Shown: positions 50,485 through 60,439 of the stretch, piece by piece
Layout of the letters: every line of letters starts with the position of its first letter
How positions within the stretch are numbered: position 1 is the stretch's first letter
From: Planctomycetota bacterium
Lineage (GTDB): Bacteria; Planctomycetota; Phycisphaerae; Phycisphaerales; SM1A02
Reading direction: 5' to 3'
DNA: 64,000 bases
Assembly (NCBI GenBank): GCA_003671025.1
Contig: QWPW01000005.1
Coordinates: 46,199 to 110,198 of the forward strand
Translations under genes and position numbers: made by a program
The notes under the pieces: generated by a model
Databases searched by the model: none
What the model was told of the DNA's origin: nothing
The model's input: the letters and a program-made list of their open reading frames with translations, nothing else

Positions 50485-51708
50485 ATGCAGCCCCGCGACC
50501 AACCCGACAGTGTCAGTAGCTCGATGAGTTTCGGGGATCACCTGCATGAACTGCGTGACCGTCTGTTCAAGGCGCTCATCGTTCCCCTCCCGCTGTCGAT
50601 CGTGCTCTTCTTTCTCGCGCCGTACTTGCGCGACCTGCTCATCGCGCCGCTGTTCGTTGCGCTCAAGGCCAACGGACAAGCGACGCAAATTCAGGCACTT
50701 TCGCCCGCAGAAACCATCATGACCGACATGAAGCTCGCGGTGGTCGCGGCGCTTTCGCTGTCGGCACCGTGGGTGGTTTTTCAGTTGTGGAAGTTCATCG
50801 AGCCCGGCCTGCACCACCATGAGAAGCGCTACGTGCACTTCATCACGCCGCTCTCGTCGATCTTGACTGCGTGCGCGATCGCCGTGTTCTATTGGATTCT
50901 CCTGCCCACGACGCTGCTGTTTCTGGTGAGCTTCGGCGCTTCGATTCCGCGCAAGATCGCGGCACCGATTGATCCCGCGGTAGCGACCACGCCTGACAAC
51001 GCCACCGCCGCGGTGAGCAACGCCCCGCTGACAACCTTTGCGTTTCCGGTGCTTGATGAAGATCCCGTCGCGCCGCGCGCGGGCGAAGCGTGGATCTCGA
51101 CGAAGGATCAAGTGATGCGGGTGGCGATCCCTGTTTCCAAGGCGAATCAGAGTGCGCTGCTCAATCTCGCGGCCGATGCCAGCGCGGCGTTGATGAACAA
51201 CGCGCCGACAAATGAGGGGCCGCAACTCGTGCTTCTCGAAGTACCGCTCACGGTGCTCGGCGGCATCTCGCAGGTGTATCGATTGAGCGAGTACATCTCG
51301 TTCGTACTGTTGTTGCTCGCAGGCGCGGTGGTCGCGTTTCAGATGCCCGCAGTCATCCTGCTCTTGGGTTGGGTTGGCTTCGTTACCCCCAAGTTTCTGC
51401 GGGAAAAACGCCGCTGGGCCGTGTTCATCATGGCCATTATCGCCGCGATAGTCACGCCTCCCGATGTGATGTCGATGATGCTGCTGCTGTTGCCGCTGTG
51501 GCTGCTTTACGAGTTTGGAATCGTGCTCTTGGTCTTCGTTCCTGCGCACAAAGTTGCCAGTGGTCGGGTGTTCTCGGTCGGCCAACGCGCGAGTGCCCCT
51601 GCGCAGACGACACAGACGCACCAGTCTGAGGCTCAATCTGATCCTGACGAGGCAAATGAGTTGCCACGGCGTGATCGAGAAGCCGATGACGGTAGAGGCG
51701 AGGGCTGA
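50485..51708 (+). CDS. tatC: Sec-independent protein translocase TatC
   Basis: MSFGDHLHELRDRLFKAL...LSPAETIMTDMKLAVVAALSLSAPWVVFQLWKFIEPGLHHHEKRYV...AAIVTPPDVMSMMLLLLPLWLLYEFGI. Confidence 0.93.
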   Translation: MQPRDQPDSVSSSMSFGDHLHELRDRLFKALIVPLPLSIVLFFLAPYLRDLLIAPLFVALKANGQATQIQALSPAETIMTDMKLAVVAALSLSAPWVVFQLWKFIEPGLHHHEKRYVHFITPLSSILTACAIAVFYWILLPTTLLFLVSFGASIPRKIAAPIDPAVATTPDNATAAVSNAPLTTFAFPVLDEDPVAPRAGEAWISTKDQVMRVAIPVSKANQSALLNLAADASAALMNNAPTNEGPQLVLLEVPLTVLGGISQVYRLSEYISFVLLLLAGAVVAFQMPAVILLLGWVGFVTPKFLREKRRWAVFIMAIIAAIVTPPDVMSMMLLLLPLWLLYEFGIVLLVFVPAHKVASGRVFSVGQRASAPAQTTQTHQSEAQSDPDEANELPRRDREADDGRGEG

Positions 51709-51815
51709 TCAAAGTGATCCGCCATCGCACCGACCGAGTGTGCAACCGAGGGACGTCGAAGGAAGTGCGCGCCAGCGCTGCGTTGGCTCGTATCAACCGG
51801 AGACGGAGACGAACG

Positions 51816-52349
51816 ATGAATTCTCTTCGCCTTGTGCGAACCACGCATCCTGGCGTGAGCGATGTCGACGTGCGCATGATGGAGCGCGCGATTCACCTTG
51901 CTCGCCAAGCCGCATTGAACGGCGAAATCCCGATTGCTGCGGTTGTCTACCGCGGCGACGAGATCATCGCCGAAGCCGCCAACAATCGAGAGGCGCAAGC
52001 AGACCCGACTGGTCATGCCGAGATCGTTGCCATCCGCGAAGCGGGTAAGCGACTCGGTGAATGGCGACTGTCGGACTGCTCGCTCGCAGTCACGCTCGAG
52101 CCTTGCCCGATGTGCGCGGGCGCAATCGTGAATGCTCGAGTGGGCCGCCTTTTGTACGGCGCAACTGATCCCAAAGCGGGCGCGTGCGAAACGCTCTACT
52201 CCATTCCAATGGATGTGCGACTCAACCATCGCGTTGAGATGCATGGCGGAATCCTCGCACCTCGATGCGTCGAACTCCTACGCTCGTTCTTTCGCGAACG
52301 ACGCGCCGCGCAGAAGGCCGCGAAAGAGCTGAAGAAGAAATCAGCCTGA
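51816..52349 (+). CDS. tadA: tRNA-specific adenosine deaminase
   Basis: GEIPIAAVVYRGDEIIAEAANNREAQADPTGHAEIVAIREAGKRLGEWRLSDCSLAVTLEPCPMCAGAIVNARVGRLLYGA. Confidence 0.95.
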   Translation: MNSLRLVRTTHPGVSDVDVRMMERAIHLARQAALNGEIPIAAVVYRGDEIIAEAANNREAQADPTGHAEIVAIREAGKRLGEWRLSDCSLAVTLEPCPMCAGAIVNARVGRLLYGATDPKAGACETLYSIPMDVRLNHRVEMHGGILAPRCVELLRSFFRERRAAQKAAKELKKKSA

Positions 52350-52400
52350 TTCCCGCAGATTCAAGCGACTTCGCGCGCAATCTCACTCCAGCACGCACCC

Positions 52401-53042
52401 ATGACTTCACGCCATCCTGTCAAACTTGTTTGTGTCGACCTCGGTGGCGTGGTGATTCGCATTCGCCGTTCGTTGGCCGAAACGCTGCACGCCGCTGGTG
52501 TTCCGAGTTACGTGCTTGAGTCCATCGATGAAGACGCGTTGACACTGTTGAACGCGGCCATCGCGCGACATCAACGCGGCGAATTCGATTGCGATGCTTG
52601 GATCAACGCGGCACACGACGCACTCGACGGCGCGGTTGATCGCGAGACAATTCTTCGCGCGCACGACGCGGTGATCATCGGCGAATATCCCGGTGTTGCA
52701 TCGACGCTCGACGCGATTCGCGCAGCAGGCGCCGCGACTGCGTGTCTCTCCAACACCAACGATCGACATTGGAACCTGATGGTGGAATTGCCTTCATTTG
52801 CGGCAATTGATCATCAACACGCATCGCACTTGTTGGGACTCGAAAAGCCCAGCAGCGAAATCTACCGCGCCTTCGAGCGCGCCACTGGATTCACCGGCAG
52901 CGAAATTCTCTTCCTCGATGACCTCGAACCGAATTGCCTCGCCGCGCGAGCATGTGGTTGGCACGCAGTGCGCATTGATCACGAGCGCGACACCGCCTCG
53001 CAAATCGTGGCCGCCGCGCGCGCCCACGGCGTCGCTTGCTGA
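52401..53042 (+). CDS. HAD-superfamily hydrolase
   Basis: KLVCVDLGGVVIRI...ATACLSNTNDRHW...LLGLEKPSSEIYRAFERATGFTGSEILFLDDLEPNCLAARACGWHAVRID. Confidence 0.88.
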   Translation: MTSRHPVKLVCVDLGGVVIRIRRSLAETLHAAGVPSYVLESIDEDALTLLNAAIARHQRGEFDCDAWINAAHDALDGAVDRETILRAHDAVIIGEYPGVASTLDAIRAAGAATACLSNTNDRHWNLMVELPSFAAIDHQHASHLLGLEKPSSEIYRAFERATGFTGSEILFLDDLEPNCLAARACGWHAVRIDHERDTASQIVAAARAHGVAC

Positions 53043-53080
53043 GTTGACATGAGTTCACTTGCGTTGCGTGCGAACACGCG

Positions 53081-54526
53081 TCACTCGACGCTCACGCCCA
53101 TTATTTCGCGGCATAACACCGTGGCGAACGCGCCCTTGGGCAAATCAAACTGCATGCGGATGTATCCGCCGTTTTCATCGACGCCCGCGTCCACAGCCCA
53201 ATCGGTCATGGTGATGCGCAATGGTCGTCGCGCTCCGTCGCCTTCGAGAATCGGCGGCGTGAACATCGAAAGTTCCGCGCCAACGCGCGCGAGTGCGGCC
53301 TGCTCCATCGTGAGCGGACGTCCTTGCGGCTGGATCATCTTTGGTCCATGAATCGGTCCCGTGGGCGAGAGATCGAGGGCCACGCATCGGGCTTGCAAAG
53401 ACGCGAGCTCCTCGGCATCGACATCGCTGCTGATAGGGAAAATCGAGCTCTTTCCTGCGAGAACAGCGACATCGCCGGGCAGAATTTCCGCGAAGGAACC
53501 ATCGATGACACGCGCGTTGAGCACCTCGTTGTAGATCGCGCCTTGCAACGCGCTGAGCCAGAAGTTTTTCATGTGCCCCGGAATCGCGCGCACCGCTCCC
53601 GACGCATCACGACCACGCGCCAATGCGCGCAACGCGATGCGCTCCGCCTGATCGTTGTGTCCCCAACTTGCGGCGCTCGCTTCAAACTCGCCGCGCTCAT
53701 AGAGCTCGCGCGTTGCCAATTGATGCGGAGGAAACGGAGTTCCGCGCGCGCCGAGCATTTCATCGAGCGTCGCTTGCGCATCGCCGCGCGCATGAAGCAA
53801 TCCGAGCAGTTGGTTATTCACGCGATAGCCGAAGCGTTGATCGCCGAAATAGTCGGGAATCCCGCGGACAGCGAGTTCTTCCATGCGCTTCTTCACGCTG
53901 CGCACTTGCATGGGATCGACATCGCGAATGCGAATCGAAAAACGATTTCCCCGCAGATGACCGCGACGCAATTTGTTCGAGTGACGCTTGCTCCACATCA
54001 GCGCGAGGCGCTCGTGACGCAGTTCGCCCACCGGTCGATCAACGGGAAGATGAATCGACACCGTTTGATGCGTGACCGCCACGCGATCCTTCATGCCCGC
54101 GAAACCGATCGCGCTTTCGTCGACATGAAAGTGACGACCCAGCACCGCGAGCATCTCGGTGTGCGGCATGTTGGTCTTCTGCACGCCGAGATAGATGTGC
54201 TCGCCTTCACCGCTGGGCGTGTACGAAGGAATTTCTTCGACGATGAAATCTTCGGGGCGCTGCTTGAGCACGCCGCCGATGCCCGCATCTTGCGCCACGC
54301 GCGCGCCGGGACGCGGATCGATGCGCGGCTGGTCGGGGCCCAACGTGATCCAACCTTCGGGCAACGCAAAGCCGCACGCAGGATGCATCACCAACGGTCC
54401 AACTGGGATTCGCCCACGCGCGGTGGATGCCGAAGAATCGCGTTTTTCCGCGGATTCACTGGGGTTTTGCGCGGGGTCGGCGGCGGACGCGTCATCGCGC
54501 TCAGGATGCATGTCACTCATCGCCAT
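53081..54526 (-). CDS. truD: tRNA pseudouridine(13) synthase TruD
   Basis: GGVLKQRPEDFIVEEIPSYTPSGEGEHIYLGVQKTNMPHTEML...IGFAGMKDRVAVTHQTVSIHL. Confidence 0.93.
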   Translation of the reverse strand: MAMSDMHPERDDASAADPAQNPSESAEKRDSSASTARGRIPVGPLVMHPACGFALPEGWITLGPDQPRIDPRPGARVAQDAGIGGVLKQRPEDFIVEEIPSYTPSGEGEHIYLGVQKTNMPHTEMLAVLGRHFHVDESAIGFAGMKDRVAVTHQTVSIHLPVDRPVGELRHERLALMWSKRHSNKLRRGHLRGNRFSIRIRDVDPMQVRSVKKRMEELAVRGIPDYFGDQRFGYRVNNQLLGLLHARGDAQATLDEMLGARGTPFPPHQLATRELYERGEFEASAASWGHNDQAERIALRALARGRDASGAVRAIPGHMKNFWLSALQGAIYNEVLNARVIDGSFAEILPGDVAVLAGKSSIFPISSDVDAEELASLQARCVALDLSPTGPIHGPKMIQPQGRPLTMEQAALARVGAELSMFTPPILEGDGARRPLRITMTDWAVDAGVDENGGYIRMQFDLPKGAFATVLCREIMGVSVE

Positions 54527-54971
54527 CTTCTCCCGCTTCGATCGGAGGCTCGACTTCAAGGCGTTCGAGGGCAGCCTCGAGCAGCACTTCTTCGGCGACT
54601 TGAATGGGCACGCGATGCGCAACACCAAGCGCAATCGCATCAGAGGGCCGCGCATCAATCTCGAACAACTCGCTGCCCGCGGCATCAGTGCGACGCACGA
54701 CGACACTCGCGAAGTAGGTGCCTTCGACCAATCGATGAATGATGATCGACACCAATTCGCCGCCGAGCCCGCGCATCATGTTGTCGACGAGTTCATGCGT
54801 TTGCGGGCGCATCGGTAACTCGCCGCGCAATCGTCGCTCGATGGCGAGCGCTTCGGCGGTGCCAATCTTGATGGCGAAGCTGCGCGAGCCGCCCTTCTCT
54901 TCGAGCGTGATGAATTGCTCCGCGCTCGAGTCCAAGATCAACACGCGGGAAAGTTCCATCTCGACATTCAT
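54513..54971 (-). CDS. bifunctional nuclease family protein (DUF151)
   Basis: IKIGTAEALAIERRLRGELPMRPQTHELVDNMMRGLGGELVSIIIHRLVEGTYFASVVV...EIDARPSDAIALGVAHRVPIQVAEEVL. Confidence 0.93.
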   Translation of the reverse strand: MNVEMELSRVLILDSSAEQFITLEEKGGSRSFAIKIGTAEALAIERRLRGELPMRPQTHELVDNMMRGLGGELVSIIIHRLVEGTYFASVVVRRTDAAGSELFEIDARPSDAIALGVAHRVPIQVAEEVLLEAALERLEVEPPIEAGEDGDE

Positions 54972-55082
54972 AAGAGAGTCGAGGATAGCCGCGCGCGTGG
55001 CGCAAGCGTTGGGCTCACCTCATGCAACTGAGGAATGCGAAAAAGTTCGTCAATGCCAAGCGCGTTGCATTCGCTGCGTGCG

Positions 55083-56699
55083 TTACCACGCCGAAAGCAG
55101 TTGTGCGATATCGGTTGCGCCGACGATGCAGTCACCATCAAAGTCCGCGGCGCAACCACCGTCGCAGTCCGCGCACGCGCCCCAAGCAGAGAGCAGCATC
55201 GCGAGATCGGCGGCGTTGACCAGTCCATCGTGATTGAGATCTTCTGCGGCAAATGGCGGCGGAACCAAGGCAAGCGCGGCCGCGGCGTCGAGTCGCCCCG
55301 CGCCGAAAAACGTGTCGGTTCCTGGCGTTCCCAAATCAACTGCGGAGGCGATCATGTGCGCGCGAATCTCTTCGCGCGTGAGTGTTGAGTCGTAACTCCA
55401 CAACAACGCCGCAGCTCCAGTGACATGCGGCACCGACATGCTGGTGCCTGATTTCAGCGTGTATCCGCTGCCAGTTGAGAGCGACCACACGTTGGTTCCC
55501 GGCGCGCACAGATCCGTCTCGGCGCCGAAGTTGGAGAACGTCGAACGCGCATCGCGATTGTCCGTTGAAGCCACCGCGATGGTTTGATTCCAACGCGCGG
55601 GTGCGGCAATGGTGCTGTTTCCGTTGTTGCCCGTGGCCGCGACCATCAGCGCACCTTGAGCGTAGGCGTACTCGACCGCTTGCAAAAACACTGCGCCGCC
55701 CGTGTAAAACTGCAAACTCATGTTGATGAGATTCGCGTCTTGATCGGCGGCCCACGTCAATCCTGCAGCGACATTCGATTCGAATCCCGTGCAACCGTTC
55801 ACCACCACGACGGGCAGCAACTTCGCATTCCATGTCATGCCCGCGATGCCCGCGCCGTTGTTGCCCGTGGCCGCGAGAATGCCCGCGACGTGCGTGCCGT
55901 GATTGCATTCGTCGGCAGTGATCGTGTTGCCATCAGGCACATTGATTCCCGGCAAGATGCGTCCCGCGAGTTCTGGATGCGGATCGATTCCGCTGTCGAG
56001 CACTGCGATCACCAGATTCGGATTGCCATGCGTGTAACTCCACGCGGCGGGCGCCTTCACATCCGCGCCCACGGTTCCCGCAACACCGCCAACAACTTGA
56101 CCTGTGTTGGCTAACGCGTACTGAAACCAAAAGTCGGCGTCGTTCGGAATCTCCGCGAGACCGCCTTCAGGATCAACTTCAGCGCGCGCGACGCCGGGAG
56201 TCTTCATCAATCGCGCAACCGCAACCAGTGGATCAGTGCCCGCGACGAGATCAACGCGCACCCAGCGATCAAGTCCGATCGCGCGCGCTGTGACCACATC
56301 TTTGAGAGGGGTCACGAAGATGCTTCGCGTGCTCATCACCCCAGCCGCCGCGAGAGCGACGCGCGAATCGCGCCGCACTTGCGCGTTGACCGGCGAGTTG
56401 AGAATCGGCCGACCCTTCGCATCAATCGTGGCTTGCACGCCAGGGGCGAGCTGCAGCAAAATGTGATCGCTCGCGTAGGTTCCCTGCATCACCAGATTCG
56501 GCGGCGCGATGTTTGGCGCTGCAACATCGGGCGGCAACAACGGGTTCACGACTTGGGTCGCCAACACGGTTGACGTGGTCAGTCCTAGCGCTCCGCCCAT
56601 GACGACAACGCCTGCGCATGCACCTAGGCGTGCACCTAGGCACGCCGCGCGTGTGGCGGTAACGATGAAAAGAGTTGGTGCGGAAAGTCGACGTGTCAT
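55083..56699 (-). CDS. S8 subtilisin-like protease with C-terminal dockerin-like repeats
   Basis: VIAVLDSGIDPHPELAGRI, ECNHGTHVAGILAATGNNGAGIAGM, LKSGTSMSVPHVTGAAALL catalytic motifs; C-terminus EDLNHDGLVNAADLAMLLSAWGACADCDGGCAADFDGDCIVGATDIAQLLSAW. Confidence 0.93.
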   Translation of the reverse strand: MTRRLSAPTLFIVTATRAACLGARLGACAGVVVMGGALGLTTSTVLATQVVNPLLPPDVAAPNIAPPNLVMQGTYASDHILLQLAPGVQATIDAKGRPILNSPVNAQVRRDSRVALAAAGVMSTRSIFVTPLKDVVTARAIGLDRWVRVDLVAGTDPLVAVARLMKTPGVARAEVDPEGGLAEIPNDADFWFQYALANTGQVVGGVAGTVGADVKAPAAWSYTHGNPNLVIAVLDSGIDPHPELAGRILPGINVPDGNTITADECNHGTHVAGILAATGNNGAGIAGMTWNAKLLPVVVVNGCTGFESNVAAGLTWAADQDANLINMSLQFYTGGAVFLQAVEYAYAQGALMVAATGNNGNSTIAAPARWNQTIAVASTDNRDARSTFSNFGAETDLCAPGTNVWSLSTGSGYTLKSGTSMSVPHVTGAAALLWSYDSTLTREEIRAHMIASAVDLGTPGTDTFFGAGRLDAAAALALVPPPFAAEDLNHDGLVNAADLAMLLSAWGACADCDGGCAADFDGDCIVGATDIAQLLSAW

Positions 56700-56959
56700 G
56701 GAACTTAAATCTACTCCTCGCTTCGACCGAGGCGTTCGTCGAGTTTCGAAATTTCCCTATTCCACGGCAGGTTTCTTCGATTGTCGGCGGGCGACCCTTT
56801 GGTCATGACGAGTTCGATGACTTCGCTCGGGATTTCGTCCGCACTCGCACGCGCGACAAGTCTCTCATGGCGAGTTGGTTATAGTCCGACCCTTCGCCGC
56901 GACCCAAAGTTGGTTCGCTCAGGCGCGATTTCAGCACAGACTTTCGCAACGAAAACACT

Positions 56960-58300
56960 ATGAGCACCCATCGCCACCTCTTCACTTCTGAAAGCGTTTC
57001 CATGGGACATCCTGACAAGGTCGCCGACGCGATCTCGGATGCGGTCCTCGATTTGATTCTTGATCACGACAGTGAAGGTCGTTGCGCATGTGAGACGTTG
57101 GTCACCACCGCGCAAGCAGTGGTCGCGGGCGAAGTCAATTTTCGCCAGAACCCTAGGAAAAAATATGATGTGCCGCAGACGGTGCGCGATGCGATCGTGA
57201 AGATTGGTTACGACGACGCGGCCATCGGGTTCGACGGCAACGGTTGCGGCGTGCTCAATCTTCTGCACGAGCAGAGTGCGGACATCGCGCGCGGCGTCGT
57301 TCGCAAGAGCAAGAAGGCGCAAGGCGCGGGCGATCAAGGCATGATGTTCGGCTTCGCGTGCAACGAGACGGCATGTCTCATGCCGCTTCCGATCAACCTC
57401 TCACATCGACTGGTCGAGCGTCAAGCAGAAGTGCGTCGCTTGGGAACCATCGATGGCATTCGTCCTGATGCGAAGAGCCAAGTCACCATCGAATACAACG
57501 GACTCGATGCCGAGCGCGTCGATGCTGTCGTTCTCTCGACGCAACACTCCTCGATCTGGAATGGCGAGAAAAAGCAGGCAGAACTCAAGAAGGCCGTCAC
57601 CGAAGTGATCATCAAGCCGGTGCTCGGCGCGTGGTGGCACGACGGCATCAAGGTCTACGTGAATCCAACTGGTCAATTCGAAATCGGTGGACCACACGGC
57701 GATTGCGGCCTCACCGGACGCAAGATCATCGTCGACACCTACGGCGGCCGCGGTCGTCACGGCGGCGGCGCGTTCAGCGGCAAGGATCCATCGAAGGTCG
57801 ATCGCAGCGCGGCGTACATGGCGCGTTACATCGCGAAGAATGTCGTCGCTGCGAAACTCGCGCGCGTGTGCGAAGTGCAGTTGGCCTACGCCATCGGCGT
57901 TGCCGAGCCCGTCTCTGTGCTCGTTGATACGCAAGGCACTGGCGTGGTTGATGACGCGATTCTCTCCAAGCTCGTGCGTCAACTTTTCGACCTCACGCCA
58001 TACGGACTCATCGAGATGCTCAAGCTGCGCGCGCCGATTTATTCGAGCACCGCCAGCCACGGACACTTCGGTCGCGAGCCCGGCGAAGCAGGAAAGGGCA
58101 CGTTTACGTGGGAGAAGACCGACATTGCCTCGGAGCTCAAGAAGGGCGCGGGCAAGGCTGTGAGTGCGCCCAAGAAGGGTGTGACTGACAACAGCGCGCC
58201 GACTTCGATCGCGGCGAAGGCTGCGCCAACGACAGCCAAGGCGACGAAAGCCGGAACCAAGTCCACGTCGCGTCGCGCATCGGAAATGGCTTCCGCGTGA
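56960..58300 (+). CDS. metK: S-adenosylmethionine synthase
   Basis: [26 protein letters not shown]...[16 protein letters not shown]...[47 protein letters not shown]. Confidence 0.98.
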   Translation: MSTHRHLFTSESVSMGHPDKVADAISDAVLDLILDHDSEGRCACETLVTTAQAVVAGEVNFRQNPRKKYDVPQTVRDAIVKIGYDDAAIGFDGNGCGVLNLLHEQSADIARGVVRKSKKAQGAGDQGMMFGFACNETACLMPLPINLSHRLVERQAEVRRLGTIDGIRPDAKSQVTIEYNGLDAERVDAVVLSTQHSSIWNGEKKQAELKKAVTEVIIKPVLGAWWHDGIKVYVNPTGQFEIGGPHGDCGLTGRKIIVDTYGGRGRHGGGAFSGKDPSKVDRSAAYMARYIAKNVVAAKLARVCEVQLAYAIGVAEPVSVLVDTQGTGVVDDAILSKLVRQLFDLTPYGLIEMLKLRAPIYSSTASHGHFGREPGEAGKGTFTWEKTDIASELKKGAGKAVSAPKKGVTDNSAPTSIAAKAAPTTAKATKAGTKSTSRRASEMASA

Positions 58301-59706
58301 CGCGAGACGTTCCTGTTGGTTACGCGGCACGCGAAGTTGCGCTCGAGCGCATCCTCACGCAAGCGTTGCGATTTCCTGATCTCGACATCACGCCGTTTGA
58401 TCCGCGTGCCCTCGCGGGGCACGATGTTCTTGATGCGCGCGACGCGGGACTCGCGCGCGCGATCGAGCATGCAGTCGTGCGTCGATACCTCACGCTCATC
58501 GCGTGCATTCGTCCGCATCTCACTAAGAAGTGGCCGCTGCTGGAGAAACCTGTGCAAGCGGCGTTGTTGGCGGGAGCGGCGCAGATTCTGTTTCTCGATC
58601 GCGTGCCGCCATCGGCCGCGGTCGATGCGAGTGTCGAGTGGACCAAGCGTCGACTTCGTCCCGGCGCGGGTGGTTTGGTCAACGCCGTGTTGCGCAAAGT
58701 TGCGGGAAGCATTGTCGAACGCCTCGCGGGCGACAACGCACTCGCGCGTGAACTCAACCTCGATCACACGCGACGCGACATTGTTCCGCTCGCCGATGGC
58801 GGCGCGATTCGTCTGAGCGTCGAAGCGTTCAGCGAAGATGCCGCTGCATGTTTGAGCGAGAAAACAAGCCACGCGCGCGATCTCATTCTCCACTGGGTCG
58901 GTGCGTTTGGATTCAAAGAGGCCGTGCGTTTGGCGATGCACGACCTCGTCGAAGCGCCCATGATCATCACGGGGTTTGATCCAAACTCGCCTGCGATGCT
59001 TGATCGCATCGCGCCGCATGACGCGCCGGGGTTTGCGATTTGGCTGGGCTCGCACACCGAGCTCACCGACGCGATGACCACCAATCCGCAACTGCGCGTG
59101 CAAGACCCCACTGCATGCGCCACCGTCGCGGGACTCGCGAAGTTGTTGCCCAACTCGCCGTCACTGGTGGTTGATCTCTGTGCGGGACGCGGCACCAAGA
59201 CTCGTCAACTCGCGACGATGTTTCCTAACGCGACCATCATGGCGACTGATCCAGAAGAGAATCGCTTCGATGCGCTGGCCAAACTGCGCGAGCGCTATCC
59301 CAACATTCGTCCGCTCTCGCCGCAGTCGGTCTTTCGCGAGGCCGCGGGTAAAGCCGATCTCTTGTTGCTTGATGTGCCTTGCTCCAATTCGGGCGTGCTC
59401 GCGCGTCGACCTGAAGCGAGCTATCGCTTCTCGAAGGGGCGCACCGCAAGTGTCATCGAGTTGCAACAGAACATCTGCGATCCCGCGATGGGATTGCTCG
59501 CGCCCAAAGGCGTGGTGATCTATGCGACGTGTTCCATCGAGCGCGGCGAAAACGAAACCCAAGTGAAACGACTCGCGTCACGCTTTGGACTTTCGTTGGT
59601 GGTCGAGCGAACCATCATGCCCACAGGCATGCCCGGCGAAAGCGCCGCGCGTTACGCCGATGGCGGCTATCACGCGTTGCTGACGAAGACCGACGCGCGC
59701 GGTTGA
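58297..59706 (+). CDS. RsmB/NOL1-type 16S rRNA (cytosine-C5) methyltransferase
   Basis: [36 protein letters not shown]...[25 protein letters not shown]...[16 protein letters not shown]; NusB-like N-terminus. Confidence 0.92.
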   Translation: MTRDVPVGYAAREVALERILTQALRFPDLDITPFDPRALAGHDVLDARDAGLARAIEHAVVRRYLTLIACIRPHLTKKWPLLEKPVQAALLAGAAQILFLDRVPPSAAVDASVEWTKRRLRPGAGGLVNAVLRKVAGSIVERLAGDNALARELNLDHTRRDIVPLADGGAIRLSVEAFSEDAAACLSEKTSHARDLILHWVGAFGFKEAVRLAMHDLVEAPMIITGFDPNSPAMLDRIAPHDAPGFAIWLGSHTELTDAMTTNPQLRVQDPTACATVAGLAKLLPNSPSLVVDLCAGRGTKTRQLATMFPNATIMATDPEENRFDALAKLRERYPNIRPLSPQSVFREAAGKADLLLLDVPCSNSGVLARRPEASYRFSKGRTASVIELQQNICDPAMGLLAPKGVVIYATCSIERGENETQVKRLASRFGLSLVVERTIMPTGMPGESAARYADGGYHALLTKTDARG

Positions 59707-59790
59707 GACGCGACGCATTGATGCTGATTTGATGTGTGTTGTGCGCGACGCGTGTGCGACGCGTGTGCTTTCGTGCAGCGTTCGCTGTCG

Positions 59791-59868
59791 CGTCTCTTCA
59801 AGATTCCGCTTCTCGACGTCTCTTCAAGATTCCGCTTCACGCCGTCTCTTCAAGATTCCGCTTCTCGG
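59791..59868. repeat. 26-bp x3 tandem repeat overlapping ptsN-like 3' end
   Basis: CGTCTCTTCAAGATTCCGCTTCTCGA / ...CACGC / ...CTCGG. Confidence 0.95.
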
Positions 59869-60305
59869 AAGAGCGCATACAACTCCATCGGCGACTGCGC
59901 GGCGTACGCGCGTTGGCGGAATTCGGCGCTGGTCATGATCTTGGAGATCTTGCCGAGCGCTTGGATGTGTTCGTCTTTTTTGTCGGGTGGTGAGACGAGC
60001 AAGATCACTAACTGCACTGGCTTCTTGTCGATCGAACCGAACTCGATGGGCTGCGCGGGCTTTCCAATCGCGAGCACTAAGCCAGGAAGCGCCGCACATT
60101 TTCCGTGCGGAATAGCGAGGCCTTCACCGATGCCTGTCGAACGCTGCGTCTCGCGCTCCCACACCGCGCGCTTCACACTCGCCGCATCGGGACAGAGCCC
60201 GTTCTCGGTGAGGAGATCGACGAGTTCATCGAGGATCTCTTGCTTCTGCGTCGAGTGCAACGGCACGCGGACACAACTGGGAGAGAGGAGTTCAAGAATG
60301 CGCAT
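59850..60305 (-). CDS. PTS EIIA(Ntr)-like (PtsN family) protein
   Basis: QKQEILDELVDLLTENG...RETQRSTGIGEGLAIPHGKCAALPGLVLAIGK...VQLVILLVSPPDKKDEHIQALGKISKIM. Confidence 0.93.
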   Translation of the reverse strand: MRILELLSPSCVRVPLHSTQKQEILDELVDLLTENGLCPDAASVKRAVWERETQRSTGIGEGLAIPHGKCAALPGLVLAIGKPAQPIEFGSIDKKPVQLVILLVSPPDKKDEHIQALGKISKIMTSAEFRQRAYAAQSPMELYALFREAES

Positions 60306-60439
60306 TGCGCTTGATCACACTCGAATAAGGAAAGCGAAGGTGGAAGCGACGATAGTACCAACGGCCGCGTCGCTGCGGTTGATGTCAAGCGATCCGACGA
60401 ACGACTCTTCACTCAGACGCACGAGGCATCGCACGCGAC

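Noticed and set aside
50482-51636. 384-aa minus-strand ORF
   Set aside because: Antisense to tatC, Arg/Gln/His-rich shadow.
53324-54742. 472-aa plus-strand ORF
   Set aside because: Antisense to truD, whose family motifs are clear.
56700-56959. SAM riboswitch upstream of metK
   Set aside because: No conserved SAM-I core or recognisable SAM-II/III signature was seen in the leader; a covariance search could still be run.
57401-58330. 309-aa minus-strand ORF
   Set aside because: Antisense to metK.
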